Below are positions 34,873 through 42,593 of a stretch of 64,000 nt of DNA, in pieces. The stretch comes from Microbispora corallina (lineage in GTDB: Bacteria; Actinomycetota; Actinomycetes; Streptosporangiales; Streptosporangiaceae): positions 1 to 64,000 of the forward strand of contig NZ_BOOC01000001.1 in NCBI RefSeq assembly GCF_016863035.1. Direction: 5' to 3'. Each line of letters begins with the position of its first letter. Position 1 is the first letter of the stretch. The position numbers and the translations under genes are program-made. The notes under the pieces were generated by a model. That model saw only the letters and a program-made list of their open reading frames with translations. It made no database searches and was not told the DNA's origin.

Positions 34873-35898
34873 GTGAGGATCGACTTCCACGGTGTCACCG
34901 TCGGGCCGGACGTCTTCGAGAATTGGTCGGCGCAGGCCGAGAAAATGGGCTACGGCGCCGTGTGGATGTCCGAGACCCAGCACGACCCGTTCGTGAGCCT
35001 CGCCGCCGCCGCACTGCGGACCGAGCAGGTGGACATACGGACCGGAATAGCGGTGGTGTTCGCCCGGAACCCCATGTCCACCGCGATCCTGGCGAACGAC
35101 CTCCAGTTGCTGTCGCGCGGCCGGTTCGCCCTCGGGATCGGGTCGCAGTTGCAGAGCCACATCACCCGGCGGTTCTCGATGCCGTGGTCCCGGCCGGCCG
35201 CCCGCATGCGGGAGTACGTGCTGGCCCTGCACGCCATCTGGGACTGCTTCGAGGACGGCGGCCGGCTGCGGTTCCGGGGGGAGTTCTACCGCCACACCGT
35301 CATGAGCCCGTTCTTCAACCCCGGGCCCAACCCGTACGGACGGCCGCGCGTGCTGGTCGCCGGCGTGGGCGAGAAGATGACCGAGCTGGCCGGCGAGCTG
35401 TCCGACGGCTTCCTGGCGCACATCATCGCCACCCGGAAGGTCCTCGACGAGGCGACGATGCCGCTGCTGCGCGCCGCCCGAGAGCGGGCCGGGCGCACCA
35501 TGGACGGCTTCGAGCTGCACGTCACCCCCATCGTGGCGACCGGGGCCGACGAGCGGGAGTACGAGACGGCCGTCGCCCGGGCCCGGTCCACCATCGCGTA
35601 CTACGCCTCGATCCCGAGCTACGCGCCGGTCTTCGACCTGCACGGCCTGAGCGGCCTGTGCGAGGAGCTCTACCGGCTCGCGGCGAGCGGGCGGTCGTCG
35701 GAGATGCCCGGCCTGGTCGACGACGAGGTGCTCGACACGTTCGCGGTCACGGGCGAGCCGAAGGAGGCCGCCCGCAAGATCCACGAACGGTTCGCCGATC
35801 TCGCGACCAGCGTCGCGTTCTTCCAGCGCGACGACGAGAAGGCCCCCGAGGGGTGGCAGCCCCTCTACGACGAGCTGCGGCACCTGCTCGGGGCTTGA
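34873..35898 (+). CDS. Luciferase-like (LLM) F420- or flavin-dependent oxidoreductase
   Basis: A 341-residue TIM-barrel oxidoreductase of the bacterial luciferase-like class: MRIDFHGVTVGPDVFENWSA, GYGAVWMSETQHDPFVSLAA, TGIAVVFARNPMSTAILANDL, LQLLSRGRFALGIGSQ and VAGVGEKMTELAGELSDGFL. In actinobacteria most of these use F420 as hydride donor. The GTG start has a strong GGAGGAG site. It diverges from the carboxylase operon and could act as a reductase or dehydrogenase on the polyketide or butenolide product. Cofactor and substrate are inferred only from the family. Confidence 0.85.
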   Translation: MRIDFHGVTVGPDVFENWSAQAEKMGYGAVWMSETQHDPFVSLAAAALRTEQVDIRTGIAVVFARNPMSTAILANDLQLLSRGRFALGIGSQLQSHITRRFSMPWSRPAARMREYVLALHAIWDCFEDGGRLRFRGEFYRHTVMSPFFNPGPNPYGRPRVLVAGVGEKMTELAGELSDGFLAHIIATRKVLDEATMPLLRAARERAGRTMDGFELHVTPIVATGADEREYETAVARARSTIAYYASIPSYAPVFDLHGLSGLCEELYRLAASGRSSEMPGLVDDEVLDTFAVTGEPKEAARKIHERFADLATSVAFFQRDDEKAPEGWQPLYDELRHLLGA

Positions 35899-35910
35899 GG
35901 GGAAACACGA

Positions 35911-35939
35911 GAGGGGCTCCGGCGATCCCGGGGCCCCTC
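35911..35939 (+). terminator. Hairpin after the LLM gene
   Basis: GAGGGGCTCCGG (from 35911) pairs with CCGGGGCCCCTC (ending 35939) with one mismatch, starting 13 nt after the stop codon. Confidence 0.65.
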
Positions 35940-35977
35940 GTTCCGTCTCCGGCCCCTGTTCCGAGAGGCCCGCGTCT

Positions 35978-36016
35978 GGAGCCCGGACGCCGAGGAGCCC
36001 GGACGCCGAGGAGCCC
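35978..36016. repeat. 16-bp tandem repeat (GGAGCCCGGACGCCGA), about 2.4 copies
   Basis: Units start at 35978 and 35994, with a partial third at 36010 that runs into the terminator hairpin. It lies between convergent genes and looks like slippage of terminator sequence. Confidence 0.7.
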
Positions 36017-36040
36017 GGTCCCCGTACGGGACCGGGCTCC
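36010..36040. terminator. Strong bidirectional hairpin
   Basis: GGAGCCCGGTCCC (36010-36022) pairs perfectly with GGGACCGGGCTCC (36028-36040) around CGTAC, between the LLM gene and the convergent afsA-type operon. Confidence 0.85.
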
Positions 36041-36062
36041 TCTGTGGGTGGGGTGCGGCGGA

Positions 36063-36566
36063 TCAGGCCTGGGCCTCGGCGGCGTCGGCCGGGGTCACGT
36101 GCTCGGGGGCGAACAGGCCCAGCTCGCGCAGCAGGGTGAGCTCGTCCCTGGCCCCCCAGTGCTCGACGGCCTGGCCGTTCTCCACCCGGTAGAAGTGCAG
36201 GTGCTGGATCTCGAACTCCTTGCCCGTGGGCGGCACCCCCAGGAAGTCGCCGGTGTGGCGTCCGCTGAACGTCACCCGGCAGGCGAACTTGTCGCCCTCG
36301 GAGATGAAGTCGTCCACCTGCCAGCGCGCGTCGGAGAACGCCGAGCGCATGTACCGGGCGGTCGCCAGGTACCCCTCGGGGCCGCCGCCGACACCCTCCG
36401 ACGCCTCGTGGTCGACGAAGTCCGGCGCGATGTAGCGGTGCGCCGCCTCCTCGTCGAGCTCGCCGAAGACCTTGGCGATGCCGATCGCCACCTCGAGGAC
36501 CTGCTGCGCGGCGTCCGGCGGGCGCTCCTCGAGCGGCGCCAGCATCTCCTGGACCTCGTCAGCCAT
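36063..36566 (-). CDS. SnoaL-like ester cyclase/NTF2-fold protein
   Basis: A 167-residue SnoaL-like protein: AHRYIAPDFVDHEASEGVG, WQVDDFISEGDKFACRVTFSGRHTGDFLGVPPTGKEFEI and LHFYRVENGQAVEHWG. The VDH and EHWG motifs are those of the SnoaL ester cyclase family, which catalyses aldol-type ring closure in polyketide pathways, though many members act elsewhere. It is the last gene of the afsA-HAD-reductase operon, 47 bp after the reductase stop. It is not closely similar to the two SnoaL-like proteins at 8.9-10 kb. Confidence 0.82.
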   Translation of the reverse strand: MADEVQEMLAPLEERPPDAAQQVLEVAIGIAKVFGELDEEAAHRYIAPDFVDHEASEGVGGGPEGYLATARYMRSAFSDARWQVDDFISEGDKFACRVTFSGRHTGDFLGVPPTGKEFEIQHLHFYRVENGQAVEHWGARDELTLLRELGLFAPEHVTPADAAEAQA

Positions 36567-36580
36567 GCTCGTCCCTCTCT

Positions 36581-36600
36581 TCGCAGTCGTTCGCAGTCGT
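36581..36600 (-). repeat. Perfect 10-bp tandem duplication (TCGCAGTCGT x2)
   Basis: Two adjacent copies lie in the 47-bp gap between the reductase gene and the SnoaL-like gene, just upstream of its ribosome binding site. Confidence 0.75.
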
Positions 36601-36613
36601 TTCTGAGGCGCTC

Positions 36614-37318
36614 TCAGTGACCCAGTCCCTGGCCGCCGCTGACCGGGACGAGGGCGCCGGTGATGAAGCTCGCCTCGTCGCTCGCGAGGAAGCGCACCAC
36701 CGGCGCGACCTCCTCCGGCCGGCCCGACCTGCGCAGCGCGGTGATCCCGTGCAGGTACGCCCGGTGCTGGTCGGTGAGGCCCGACACCATGTCGGTCTCG
36801 ATGAGACCGGGGTAGACGACGTTCACGGTGATCTTGCGGGGGCCGAGCTCCCAGGCCAGCGTGCGGGCGAAGCCCATGAGCGCCGCCTTGGACGCCGAGT
36901 AGTTGGTGACGCCGGGCGAGCCCCAGAACGCGGTGGTCGAACCGATCATGATGATCCGCCCCCAGCGGGCCTTCACCATGTCGTGGACGGCGCAGCGGGC
37001 GGCCCGCACCGTGCCCATGAGGTTCGTGTCGATCACCGCGGCGAAGTCCTCCTCGGACATCGCCAGGAAGAGGTTGTCCCTGGTCGTGCCGGCGTTGGCC
37101 ACCAGCACCTCGACCGGCCCCTGCTGGGCCCTGACCTCCTCGAAGGCCCGCTCCACCGAGGCCGAGTCGGTCACGTCGCAGCGGACGCCGAACAATCCCT
37201 CCGGGGGCTCGCCCGACCGGTAGGTGATCGCGACCTTGTCGCCGTTGTCGGCGAACGCGCGGGCGATCGCGAGGCCGATGCCCCGGTTCCCGCCCGTGAC
37301 CAGAACAGAACGGGTCAT
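36614..37318 (-). CDS. SDR-family 3-oxoacyl reductase (FabG-like)
   Basis: A 234-residue short-chain dehydrogenase. The NADPH-binding GGNRGIGLA (about 9-17), NAG, the catalytic Ser in MIGSTTAFWG, and YSASKAALMGFARTLAWE with Tyr and Lys are all present, as is NVVYPGLIETDM. The closest family by eye is FabG. It overlaps the HAD gene (ATGA). Two roles are possible: ketoreductase of the polyketide synthase opposite, or the ketone reductase that finishes a gamma-butyrolactone (ScbB/BarS1-like). The FabG-like sequence favours the first. Confidence 0.9.
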   Translation of the reverse strand: MTRSVLVTGGNRGIGLAIARAFADNGDKVAITYRSGEPPEGLFGVRCDVTDSASVERAFEEVRAQQGPVEVLVANAGTTRDNLFLAMSEEDFAAVIDTNLMGTVRAARCAVHDMVKARWGRIIMIGSTTAFWGSPGVTNYSASKAALMGFARTLAWELGPRKITVNVVYPGLIETDMVSGLTDQHRAYLHGITALRRSGRPEEVAPVVRFLASDEASFITGALVPVSGGQGLGH

Positions 37319-37965
37319 ATGGCCACTCCTAGGTGCTCGTTGAGGGCGGCGACGGCCTCGGCCGTACCGGTGAAGTGGACGGCCCGCCACCCGGCGGCGC
37401 GGGCGCCGTCGCAGTTCTTCGGCAGGTCGTCGACGAACAGGGACAGCCCGGCCGGGACGCCGGAGCGCTCCACGGCCAGGTCGAAGATGCGCCGGTCGGG
37501 CTTGCGGCAGCCGACCTCGAAGGACAGCACGACGTCGTCGAACAGCTCCGCCGGGTCGACCATCCGCCGCCAGTGCAGGTCCCAGGCGGGGACCATGTTG
37601 GACAGCATCCCGACGAACAGCCCGCGCTCCCGCAGGCCGCGCAGCGCGGCGACCCACTCGGCGTTGGCCTCGCGGCCGTCGAACCACGCGTCGGCGAGGG
37701 TCGTCAGGCGCATCTCGACGCCGTGGTCGGCCCGCAGCACCTCGCCGATCTGCGCGACCCACTCCGGCTCGCTCACGAGGGGGGTGTCGATCGGCAGCAT
37801 GATGTCGTCGGTGCCGTACGACGCGGTGACCTTGAGGATGGCGTCGATGAGCGCCTCCTGCGGCAGGTCGTGCGCGGCGCAGAACCGGGCCATCGTCACG
37901 CTGATGGGCGGGGTGAGCACCCCGCCGAAGTCGGTCCAGACCGCCGCCACCGGCTCCGCCGTCAT
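37315..37965 (-). CDS. HAD-superfamily phosphatase, likely butenolide-phosphate phosphatase
   Basis: A 216-residue HAD hydrolase. Motif I is AVWTDFGGVLTPP with the nucleophile Asp, motif II is MLSNM, motif III is the Lys in VGCRKPDRRIFDLAVERSG, and motif IV is LFVDDLPKNCDGARAAG. It lies between an AfsA-type synthase and a reductase with stop-start overlaps on both sides. In methylenomycin furan and gamma-butyrolactone pathways a phosphatase removes the phosphate left by dihydroxyacetone phosphate (MmfP in the furan pathway is HAD-type). That role is inferred from context. Confidence 0.85.
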   Translation of the reverse strand: MTAEPVAAVWTDFGGVLTPPISVTMARFCAAHDLPQEALIDAILKVTASYGTDDIMLPIDTPLVSEPEWVAQIGEVLRADHGVEMRLTTLADAWFDGREANAEWVAALRGLRERGLFVGMLSNMVPAWDLHWRRMVDPAELFDDVVLSFEVGCRKPDRRIFDLAVERSGVPAGLSLFVDDLPKNCDGARAAGWRAVHFTGTAEAVAALNEHLGVAI

Positions 37966-38918
37966 CGCCCCGCCTCCCCGCTCAGCCGCAGCCGCATCTC
38001 GGCCACGATCCCGTCGCCCTGCGCGAACCTGACCTCGACCGCGCCGCCGGGCCCGGCCTCCGCCTCCGCGACGCAGGGCAGGTCCAGCTCGGCGAAGCGC
38101 AGGAAGCGCCCCGACACCTCGTACGGCACGGCCTCGTCGCCGGCCAGGACGACGGCGAGCTGGCGGGCCGCCTCGGCCAGGGTGGTGGCGGGCAGGTGGT
38201 CGTACTCGTGGTCGAACAGCGACCGGTTGGCGAACGAGGGCGCGACCAGCGCCCGCGCCCGTCGCGGTGCGCGCTCCACGTCCGCGACGACGACGTTCAG
38301 CGGGTTGCTGCGGCCCACCTCGTGGGGCAGCGCGCGCGACACGCCCTCCGGGTCGCCCAGGTCGCGGGTGGACGGCGCGGGCGTGCCCCGCATGAGCCGC
38401 CGCAGGGCCTCGTGCTCGCCCGGCGTGACGACGTTGACCTCCATCGTGTGCACGCCGGCCGGCTCGCCGTCCAGGACGAGGTCCTGGGTGACCGAGCCGG
38501 TCCGCACCCGGCCGCCGCGCGTCCTGCGGGCGTCGAACCGGTTGTCGATGCGCAGCTCGCCGGGCAGGTGCCCGGCGAGGAGCGGGCCGTCGAGCGTGAT
38601 CGTGAAGCTCGCGACCATCATCATCGCCCGGGGCGGCAGGCCCAGCAGGTGCGCGCCCGCGATGCCGGCCTGCCGGCCGGCCTCCAGCACCAGCAACGGG
38701 TCGAACACAGCGGGCCGCGCGGTGTGGTCGCTGTAGTAGCCGTGGCTGAGCGGAAGCTGCGCCGCGGCCAGGAACCGGGCCTCGCCGGCCGGGCGGATAT
38801 CGGTCACGAAGACCTCGGCGACCGAGGCGCGGTGCACCAGAGCGCGGTCGATCGTGCGACCGAAACTCAGCTCCACCGGCTCGGCGAGATCGGCGACGGC
38901 TTCCGTTGTGGCCGCCAT
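37962..38918 (-). CDS. AfsA-family butenolide / gamma-butyrolactone synthase
   Basis: A 318-residue protein with two AfsA hot-dog repeats. The first reads LVHRASVAEVFVTD, RFLAAAQLPLSHGYYSDH and FDPLLVLEAGRQAGIAGAHLLGLP. The second reads ANRSLFDHEYDHLPATTLAEAARQ. AfsA-type enzymes (AfsA, ScbA, BarX, MmfL) condense a beta-ketoacyl thioester with dihydroxyacetone phosphate, the committed step to butyrolactone and furan signals. I chose the ATG at 38918 after GGGGGG. It is the first gene of a four-gene operon (HAD, SDR, SnoaL follow) and diverges from the ACP-ketosynthase operon. No ArpA-type receptor gene is visible in the window. Confidence 0.92.
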   Translation of the reverse strand: MAATTEAVADLAEPVELSFGRTIDRALVHRASVAEVFVTDIRPAGEARFLAAAQLPLSHGYYSDHTARPAVFDPLLVLEAGRQAGIAGAHLLGLPPRAMMMVASFTITLDGPLLAGHLPGELRIDNRFDARRTRGGRVRTGSVTQDLVLDGEPAGVHTMEVNVVTPGEHEALRRLMRGTPAPSTRDLGDPEGVSRALPHEVGRSNPLNVVVADVERAPRRARALVAPSFANRSLFDHEYDHLPATTLAEAARQLAVVLAGDEAVPYEVSGRFLRFAELDLPCVAEAEAGPGGAVEVRFAQGDGIVAEMRLRLSGEAGR

Positions 38919-38948
38919 CGTCACCCCCCTGGATAGACGGTTGTGGCA

Positions 38949-39014
38949 TCACTTTCGCAGCCGCCGATGAAAGGCCGCTAAATTCGCGATAAAAGCGGCG
39001 CGATGTCACTTTCG
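38949..39014. promoter_or_regulatory. Divergent afsA / ACP promoter region with direct and inverted repeats
   Basis: TCACTTTCG occurs twice as a direct repeat (38949-38957 and 39006-39014). Between them GCCGCT (38974-38979) and AGCGGC (38994-38999) form a dyad centred near TCGCGA. SARP activators bind direct repeats, so the two operons could be activated from here. No experimentally known consensus is matched. Confidence 0.4.
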
Positions 39015-39097
39015 ATCCGTTCCCTTGTTCCTCGGGAGGGCCGGTGGTTAACGTCGTCGGCGAGAAACGGTCGGATATTGAGAAGGGGAATCCGCGA

Positions 39098-39364
39098 ATG
39101 ACTGTTGATGTCAGCGCCCTGCAGGAGAAGATTCGCGACATCATCGAGCAGGAACTCGAGCTGGAGCCCGGCGAGCTCACCGGGTCGGGTCATTTCATCG
39201 ACGAATACGACGCGGACTCGCTGTCGCTCATCACGATTCTCGCCCGGATCGAGAAGGAGCTCGGCGTCGCGGTTCCGCAGGACGAGCTGCCGAACATGCC
39301 GAACCTGGACGGCGTCTACGCCGTGGTCACGAAGGTCGCCGGCCGGGAGCCCCAGAATGCCTGA
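39098..39364 (+). CDS. Acyl carrier protein
   Basis: An 88-residue carrier protein with the phosphopantetheine site YDADSLSLITILARIEKELGV (Ser41), preceded by LQEKIRDIIEQELELEPGEL. It is acidic, as expected. GAAGGGG lies before the ATG at 39098; an upstream start in frame would add 18 residues that do not fit. It overlaps the ketosynthase by 8 bp. As the first gene of the ACP-KS-KS-like-HadA-HadB operon it is the dedicated carrier of a type II synthase. Confidence 0.93.
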   Translation: MTVDVSALQEKIRDIIEQELELEPGELTGSGHFIDEYDADSLSLITILARIEKELGVAVPQDELPNMPNLDGVYAVVTKVAGREPQNA

Positions 39365-40571
39365 CCGGCGCGTCGCCGTTACCGGCCTGGGGGCGGTGAG
39401 CTGCATCGGCACCGGTGTCGAGGCGTTCACCGCCGCCATCCGGGAAGGGAGGAACGGCGCCTCCGAGATCTCGAGCTTCGACACGGACGGCTTCCCCTAC
39501 ACGGTGGCCTGCGAGGTCAAGGACTTCGAGCCGGAACGGCTGCTGCGGCGGATCGACACCGCCCGGTGGGGCCGCAGCGCGCTGTTCGCGGCCGCGGCCG
39601 CCCGGCTCGCGGTGGAGGACTCCGGCCTCGACCCCGGCGACCTGTCGGCCGCGCGGACCGGGTCCATCATGGGCACCACGGCCGGCGAGTCGCAGGTGCT
39701 CATGGAGGTCGTCGACCAGTGGATGAGCCAGGGCCTCAAGGCCGTGGACCCCCGCCTGGTGCCGATGGCCCCGGCCAGCCAGATCGCCAACGCGGTCAGC
39801 GCCGAGCTGCACCTGACCGGGGACTCGCAGACGATCCCCACGGCCTGCTCCGCGAGCAACATGGCCCTCGGCTACGCGTACGACCTCGTGCGGACCGGGC
39901 AGGCCGACTTCATGCTGGCGGGCGGCGCCGACGCGGTGAACCGCTCGTGCCACGCCGGGTTCTACCGGCTTGGCGCGCTCGCCGAGAAGGTCTGCCGGCC
40001 GTTCGACGTGAACCGCTCCGGCATCCTCACCGGTGAGGGCGGCGCCGTCCTCGTGCTGGAGCCCCTGGAGCACGCCCAGGCCCGCGGCGCGCGGATCTAC
40101 GGCGAGGTGCTCGGCTACGGCGTCAACTGCGACGCAAAGCACATGGTGAACCCGGACGCGTCCAGCTTCGCCGAGTGCATCCGCATCGCCCACCGGTTCG
40201 CCGGGGTCGAGGCCTCCCAGGTCGGTTACATCTCGGCCCACGGCACCGGGACGCGGACCAACGACATCACCGAGGTCACCGCGGTCCGGGAGGCGTTCGG
40301 CGATCACATCCCGCCGATCAGCTCGGTCAAGTCCATGATCGGGCACACGATGGGCGCGGCCAGCGCCTTCGGCGCCATCGCCTGCCTCAAGGCGATCCAG
40401 GAGGGCTTCCTGCCCCCCACCGCCAACCTGGAGGAGCTGGACCCGGCCCTCGGCCCCGGCCTGGACGTCGTGCCGAACGTGGCCCGGCCCGGCCGGGTCG
40501 ACGTCGCGCAGAACCAGGGACTCGCCTTCGGAGGCAACAACGTGGTGACCGTCTTCGGGAGGGTGGCATGA
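39357..40571 (+). CDS. Beta-ketoacyl-ACP synthase (KS-alpha / FabF-like)
   Basis: A 404-residue condensing enzyme. The catalytic Cys lies in TIPTACSASNMALGYAYDL (about residue 164) and the two His in SAHGTGTRTNDITEV (about 295) and SMIGHTMGAASAFGAI (about 330). The end VAQNQGLAFGGNNVVTVF is the conserved FGGxNxxxxF. All catalytic residues are intact, so it should carry out decarboxylative condensation with malonyl-ACP. The partner gene that follows is a dead ketosynthase, the KS/CLF pattern of type II polyketide synthases. Confidence 0.94.
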   Translation: MPDRRVAVTGLGAVSCIGTGVEAFTAAIREGRNGASEISSFDTDGFPYTVACEVKDFEPERLLRRIDTARWGRSALFAAAAARLAVEDSGLDPGDLSAARTGSIMGTTAGESQVLMEVVDQWMSQGLKAVDPRLVPMAPASQIANAVSAELHLTGDSQTIPTACSASNMALGYAYDLVRTGQADFMLAGGADAVNRSCHAGFYRLGALAEKVCRPFDVNRSGILTGEGGAVLVLEPLEHAQARGARIYGEVLGYGVNCDAKHMVNPDASSFAECIRIAHRFAGVEASQVGYISAHGTGTRTNDITEVTAVREAFGDHIPPISSVKSMIGHTMGAASAFGAIACLKAIQEGFLPPTANLEELDPALGPGLDVVPNVARPGRVDVAQNQGLAFGGNNVVTVFGRVA

Positions 40572-41683
40572 CGGCCGGCGCGGCGGTGGCCGCGCCGGTC
40601 CGGCCGCTCCTCGTCACCGGGTGCGGGGTGGTCTCCCCCGCGGGCGTGGGGCTGGCCCCGCTGGCCGGGGCGCTGGAGAGCGGCCCCGCCGCCCCGGGCG
40701 CCCCGGAGGACTCGCCCGACGGGTACCCCCCGCAGCCGCTGTGGGCGCTGCCCGAGCTCCCGGTCGCCGAGCACCTCGGCACCAAGGGGCTGCGCCACGT
40801 CGACCGGTTCACGCTCATGGCCCTGATCGCCTGCCGGTCGGCGCTGCGGCAGGCGGGCGCCGAGGGCGACGGCGCGGACATCGGCGTGGTCGTCGCCACC
40901 AGCACGGGCAGCCTGCGGACGCTCTCGGAGGTCGCCTGCGACACCGTGCTGCAGGAGAAGCCGTACATGGTCAACCCGGGGAACTTCCCCAACGTGGTCA
41001 TGAACGCCTGCGGCGGCCAGATCGCGATCAAGAACGGCCTGCGGGCCGTCAACTCCACGATCTCCGGCGGCCAGGTGTCGAGCCTGGCGGCCGTCCGGTT
41101 CGCCCGTACGGCGATCGAGGGCGGCCGCGCCTCCCGCGTGCTCGTCGGCGGCGTGGAGGAACTGGTGCCGATCTCGGCCTGGGGCTGGCACCTGTCGCAG
41201 GCCCTGGACGCGGAGGCGCCGATCGGCGAGGGCACGGCCATGTTCCTCCTCGAGGACGCCGAGGCGGCCCGGGAGGCCGGCCGCACCGGGCTGGCCGAGG
41301 TGCTGGCCTGCGAGGTCGGCTACCACGGCGTGGACGACGCCGACGGCAGGGCCCGCGGCCTGGCCGCGTGCGTCGGGCGGGCGCTGTCGCGCAGTGGAGT
41401 CCTCCCCGACGAGGTGGACGTGGTCTCCGTGGGCGCGGCGGGGCACCGGGACATGGAGGCCGTCGAGGAGCGGGCGCTGCGCGCCGCGCTGGGCCGCGAC
41501 GTCCCCCTGATCCGGGCCGCCACCGCCGTGGGCGAGTGCTACAGCGCCAGCGGCGCCCTGCAGCTGGCCGCGCTGCTCGCCTCCTGGCAGGAGGCCCCGG
41601 ACGGCGACCCCCGCACCGGCCTCGTGACCAGCGTGGGCGACGACGGCAACGTGGGCTGCCTGGTGGTGCGCCGATGGCTCTGA
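40568..41683 (+). CDS. Catalytically inactive ketosynthase-like partner (chain-length-factor-like)
   Basis: A 371-residue thiolase-fold protein coupled to the KS (ATGA overlap). The N-terminus LLVTGCGVVSPAGVGL and the fold pattern match ketosynthases, but the active Cys position reads NSTISGGQ. The HGTGT motif is replaced by GAAGHRDMEA and the GHTxGA motif by GECYSASGA, so all three catalytic residues are altered. In aromatic type II systems the partner CLF has lost the Cys and sets chain length. This protein probably does likewise. It is shorter than typical CLFs and quite diverged. Confidence 0.82.
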   Translation: MTAGAAVAAPVRPLLVTGCGVVSPAGVGLAPLAGALESGPAAPGAPEDSPDGYPPQPLWALPELPVAEHLGTKGLRHVDRFTLMALIACRSALRQAGAEGDGADIGVVVATSTGSLRTLSEVACDTVLQEKPYMVNPGNFPNVVMNACGGQIAIKNGLRAVNSTISGGQVSSLAAVRFARTAIEGGRASRVLVGGVEELVPISAWGWHLSQALDAEAPIGEGTAMFLLEDAEAAREAGRTGLAEVLACEVGYHGVDDADGRARGLAACVGRALSRSGVLPDEVDVVSVGAAGHRDMEAVEERALRAALGRDVPLIRAATAVGECYSASGALQLAALLASWQEAPDGDPRTGLVTSVGDDGNVGCLVVRRWL

Positions 41684-42144
41684 ACGTCGCGTGCGTCGGC
41701 AAGAGCTACCCGCCCAGCGAGCCGTACGAGGTGGGGCGGGAGAAGATCTGGGAGTTCGCGAACGCGATCCGCGACCCCAACCCCGTCTACCGGGACCCGG
41801 AGGCGGCGCGGGCGCACGGCCACCCGGACGTCATCGCCCCGCCGAGCTTCCCCATGGTGATCTCGCTGGAGGCCGAGCGCCAGGTCGTGTACGACCCGGA
41901 GCTCGGCGCCCGGAACCAGGTGCGGTTCGTCCACCGGGAGCAGCGGTTCGCCTACCGGCGGCCGATCCGCGCCGGGGACGTCCTCACCGTGACGGTCTCC
42001 ATCGCGGCCATCGACATCATCGGTGACAACGACGTCATCACGTTCGAGAGCCGGATCGACGCCGGGGGCGACGAGCACGTGTGCACGGCGAAGTCGACGT
42101 TCGTCATGTTCGATCCCGAGAGGAAGGGCGAGCCCGCACCATGA
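41674..42144 (+). CDS. HadA-like MaoC N-terminal dehydratase subunit (first copy)
   Basis: A 156-residue hot-dog protein: VGKSYPPSEPYEVGREKIWEFANAI, DVIAPPSFPMVISLEA and VHREQRFAYRRPIRAGDVLTV. It matches the non-catalytic, substrate-binding subunit (MaoC_dehydrat_N) of the (R)-3-hydroxyacyl dehydratase HadAB of mycobacteria and relatives. The start overlaps the KS-like stop by 10 bp and the end overlaps the HadB-like start. It probably dehydrates beta-hydroxyacyl-ACP in the polyketide cycle. Confidence 0.9.
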   Translation: MALNVACVGKSYPPSEPYEVGREKIWEFANAIRDPNPVYRDPEAARAHGHPDVIAPPSFPMVISLEAERQVVYDPELGARNQVRFVHREQRFAYRRPIRAGDVLTVTVSIAAIDIIGDNDVITFESRIDAGGDEHVCTAKSTFVMFDPERKGEPAP

Positions 42145-42593
42145 CCACGGTCATCACCCGTCCGGCGCCGGCCAGGCGCCGCTACGACGACGTGGAGCCC
42201 GGCACGAGGCTCCCGGGCCGCACCGTCACGGTCCAGCGCGGGGACCTCGTCCGGTACGGCGGGGCCTCGTGCGACTACAACACGATCCACTGGGACGAGC
42301 GGACGGCCGAGGCCATCGGCCTGCCGCACCCCATCGCACACGGCATGTTCACCATGGCCCTCGCCCTGTCCGTGGTCTCGGACTGGGCGGGCGACCCGGC
42401 GGCCGTCGTCGACTTCGGCGGCCGCTTCCCCCGGCTGGTCCCCGTGCCCAACGACGGGAAGGGCGTCCTGCTGGAGGTCGAGGCCGTCGTGGTGGAGAAG
42501 CTCGAGGCCCCGAACGTGCGGGTCAGCGTCGCCGTCCGCCTGGACGGCGCGAAGGTGCTCACGATGCCGCGGACGATCGTAGCCCTGGCATAG
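42141..42593 (+). CDS. HadB-like MaoC dehydratase, catalytic subunit (first copy)
   Basis: A 150-residue hydratase-2-type protein. The catalytic Asp and His are in GGASCDYNTIHWDE, followed by GLPHPIAHGMFTMALALSVV. Paired with the preceding HadA-like protein it should remove water from (R)-3-hydroxyacyl-ACP to give a trans double bond. It ends the five-gene operon that starts with the ACP. Its last 35 bp overlap the convergent SARP gene. Confidence 0.91.
   Translation: MTTVITRPAPARRRYDDVEPGTRLPGRTVTVQRGDLVRYGGASCDYNTIHWDERTAEAIGLPHPIAHGMFTMALALSVVSDWAGDPAAVVDFGGRFPRLVPVPNDGKGVLLEVEAVVVEKLEAPNVRVSVAVRLDGAKVLTMPRTIVALA

Noticed and set aside
38925-39097. An ArpA/ScbR-type autoregulator box near afsA
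   Set aside because: I looked for the usual ~22-bp AT-containing palindrome of butyrolactone receptors. The dyads here do not match that form well enough to call one.
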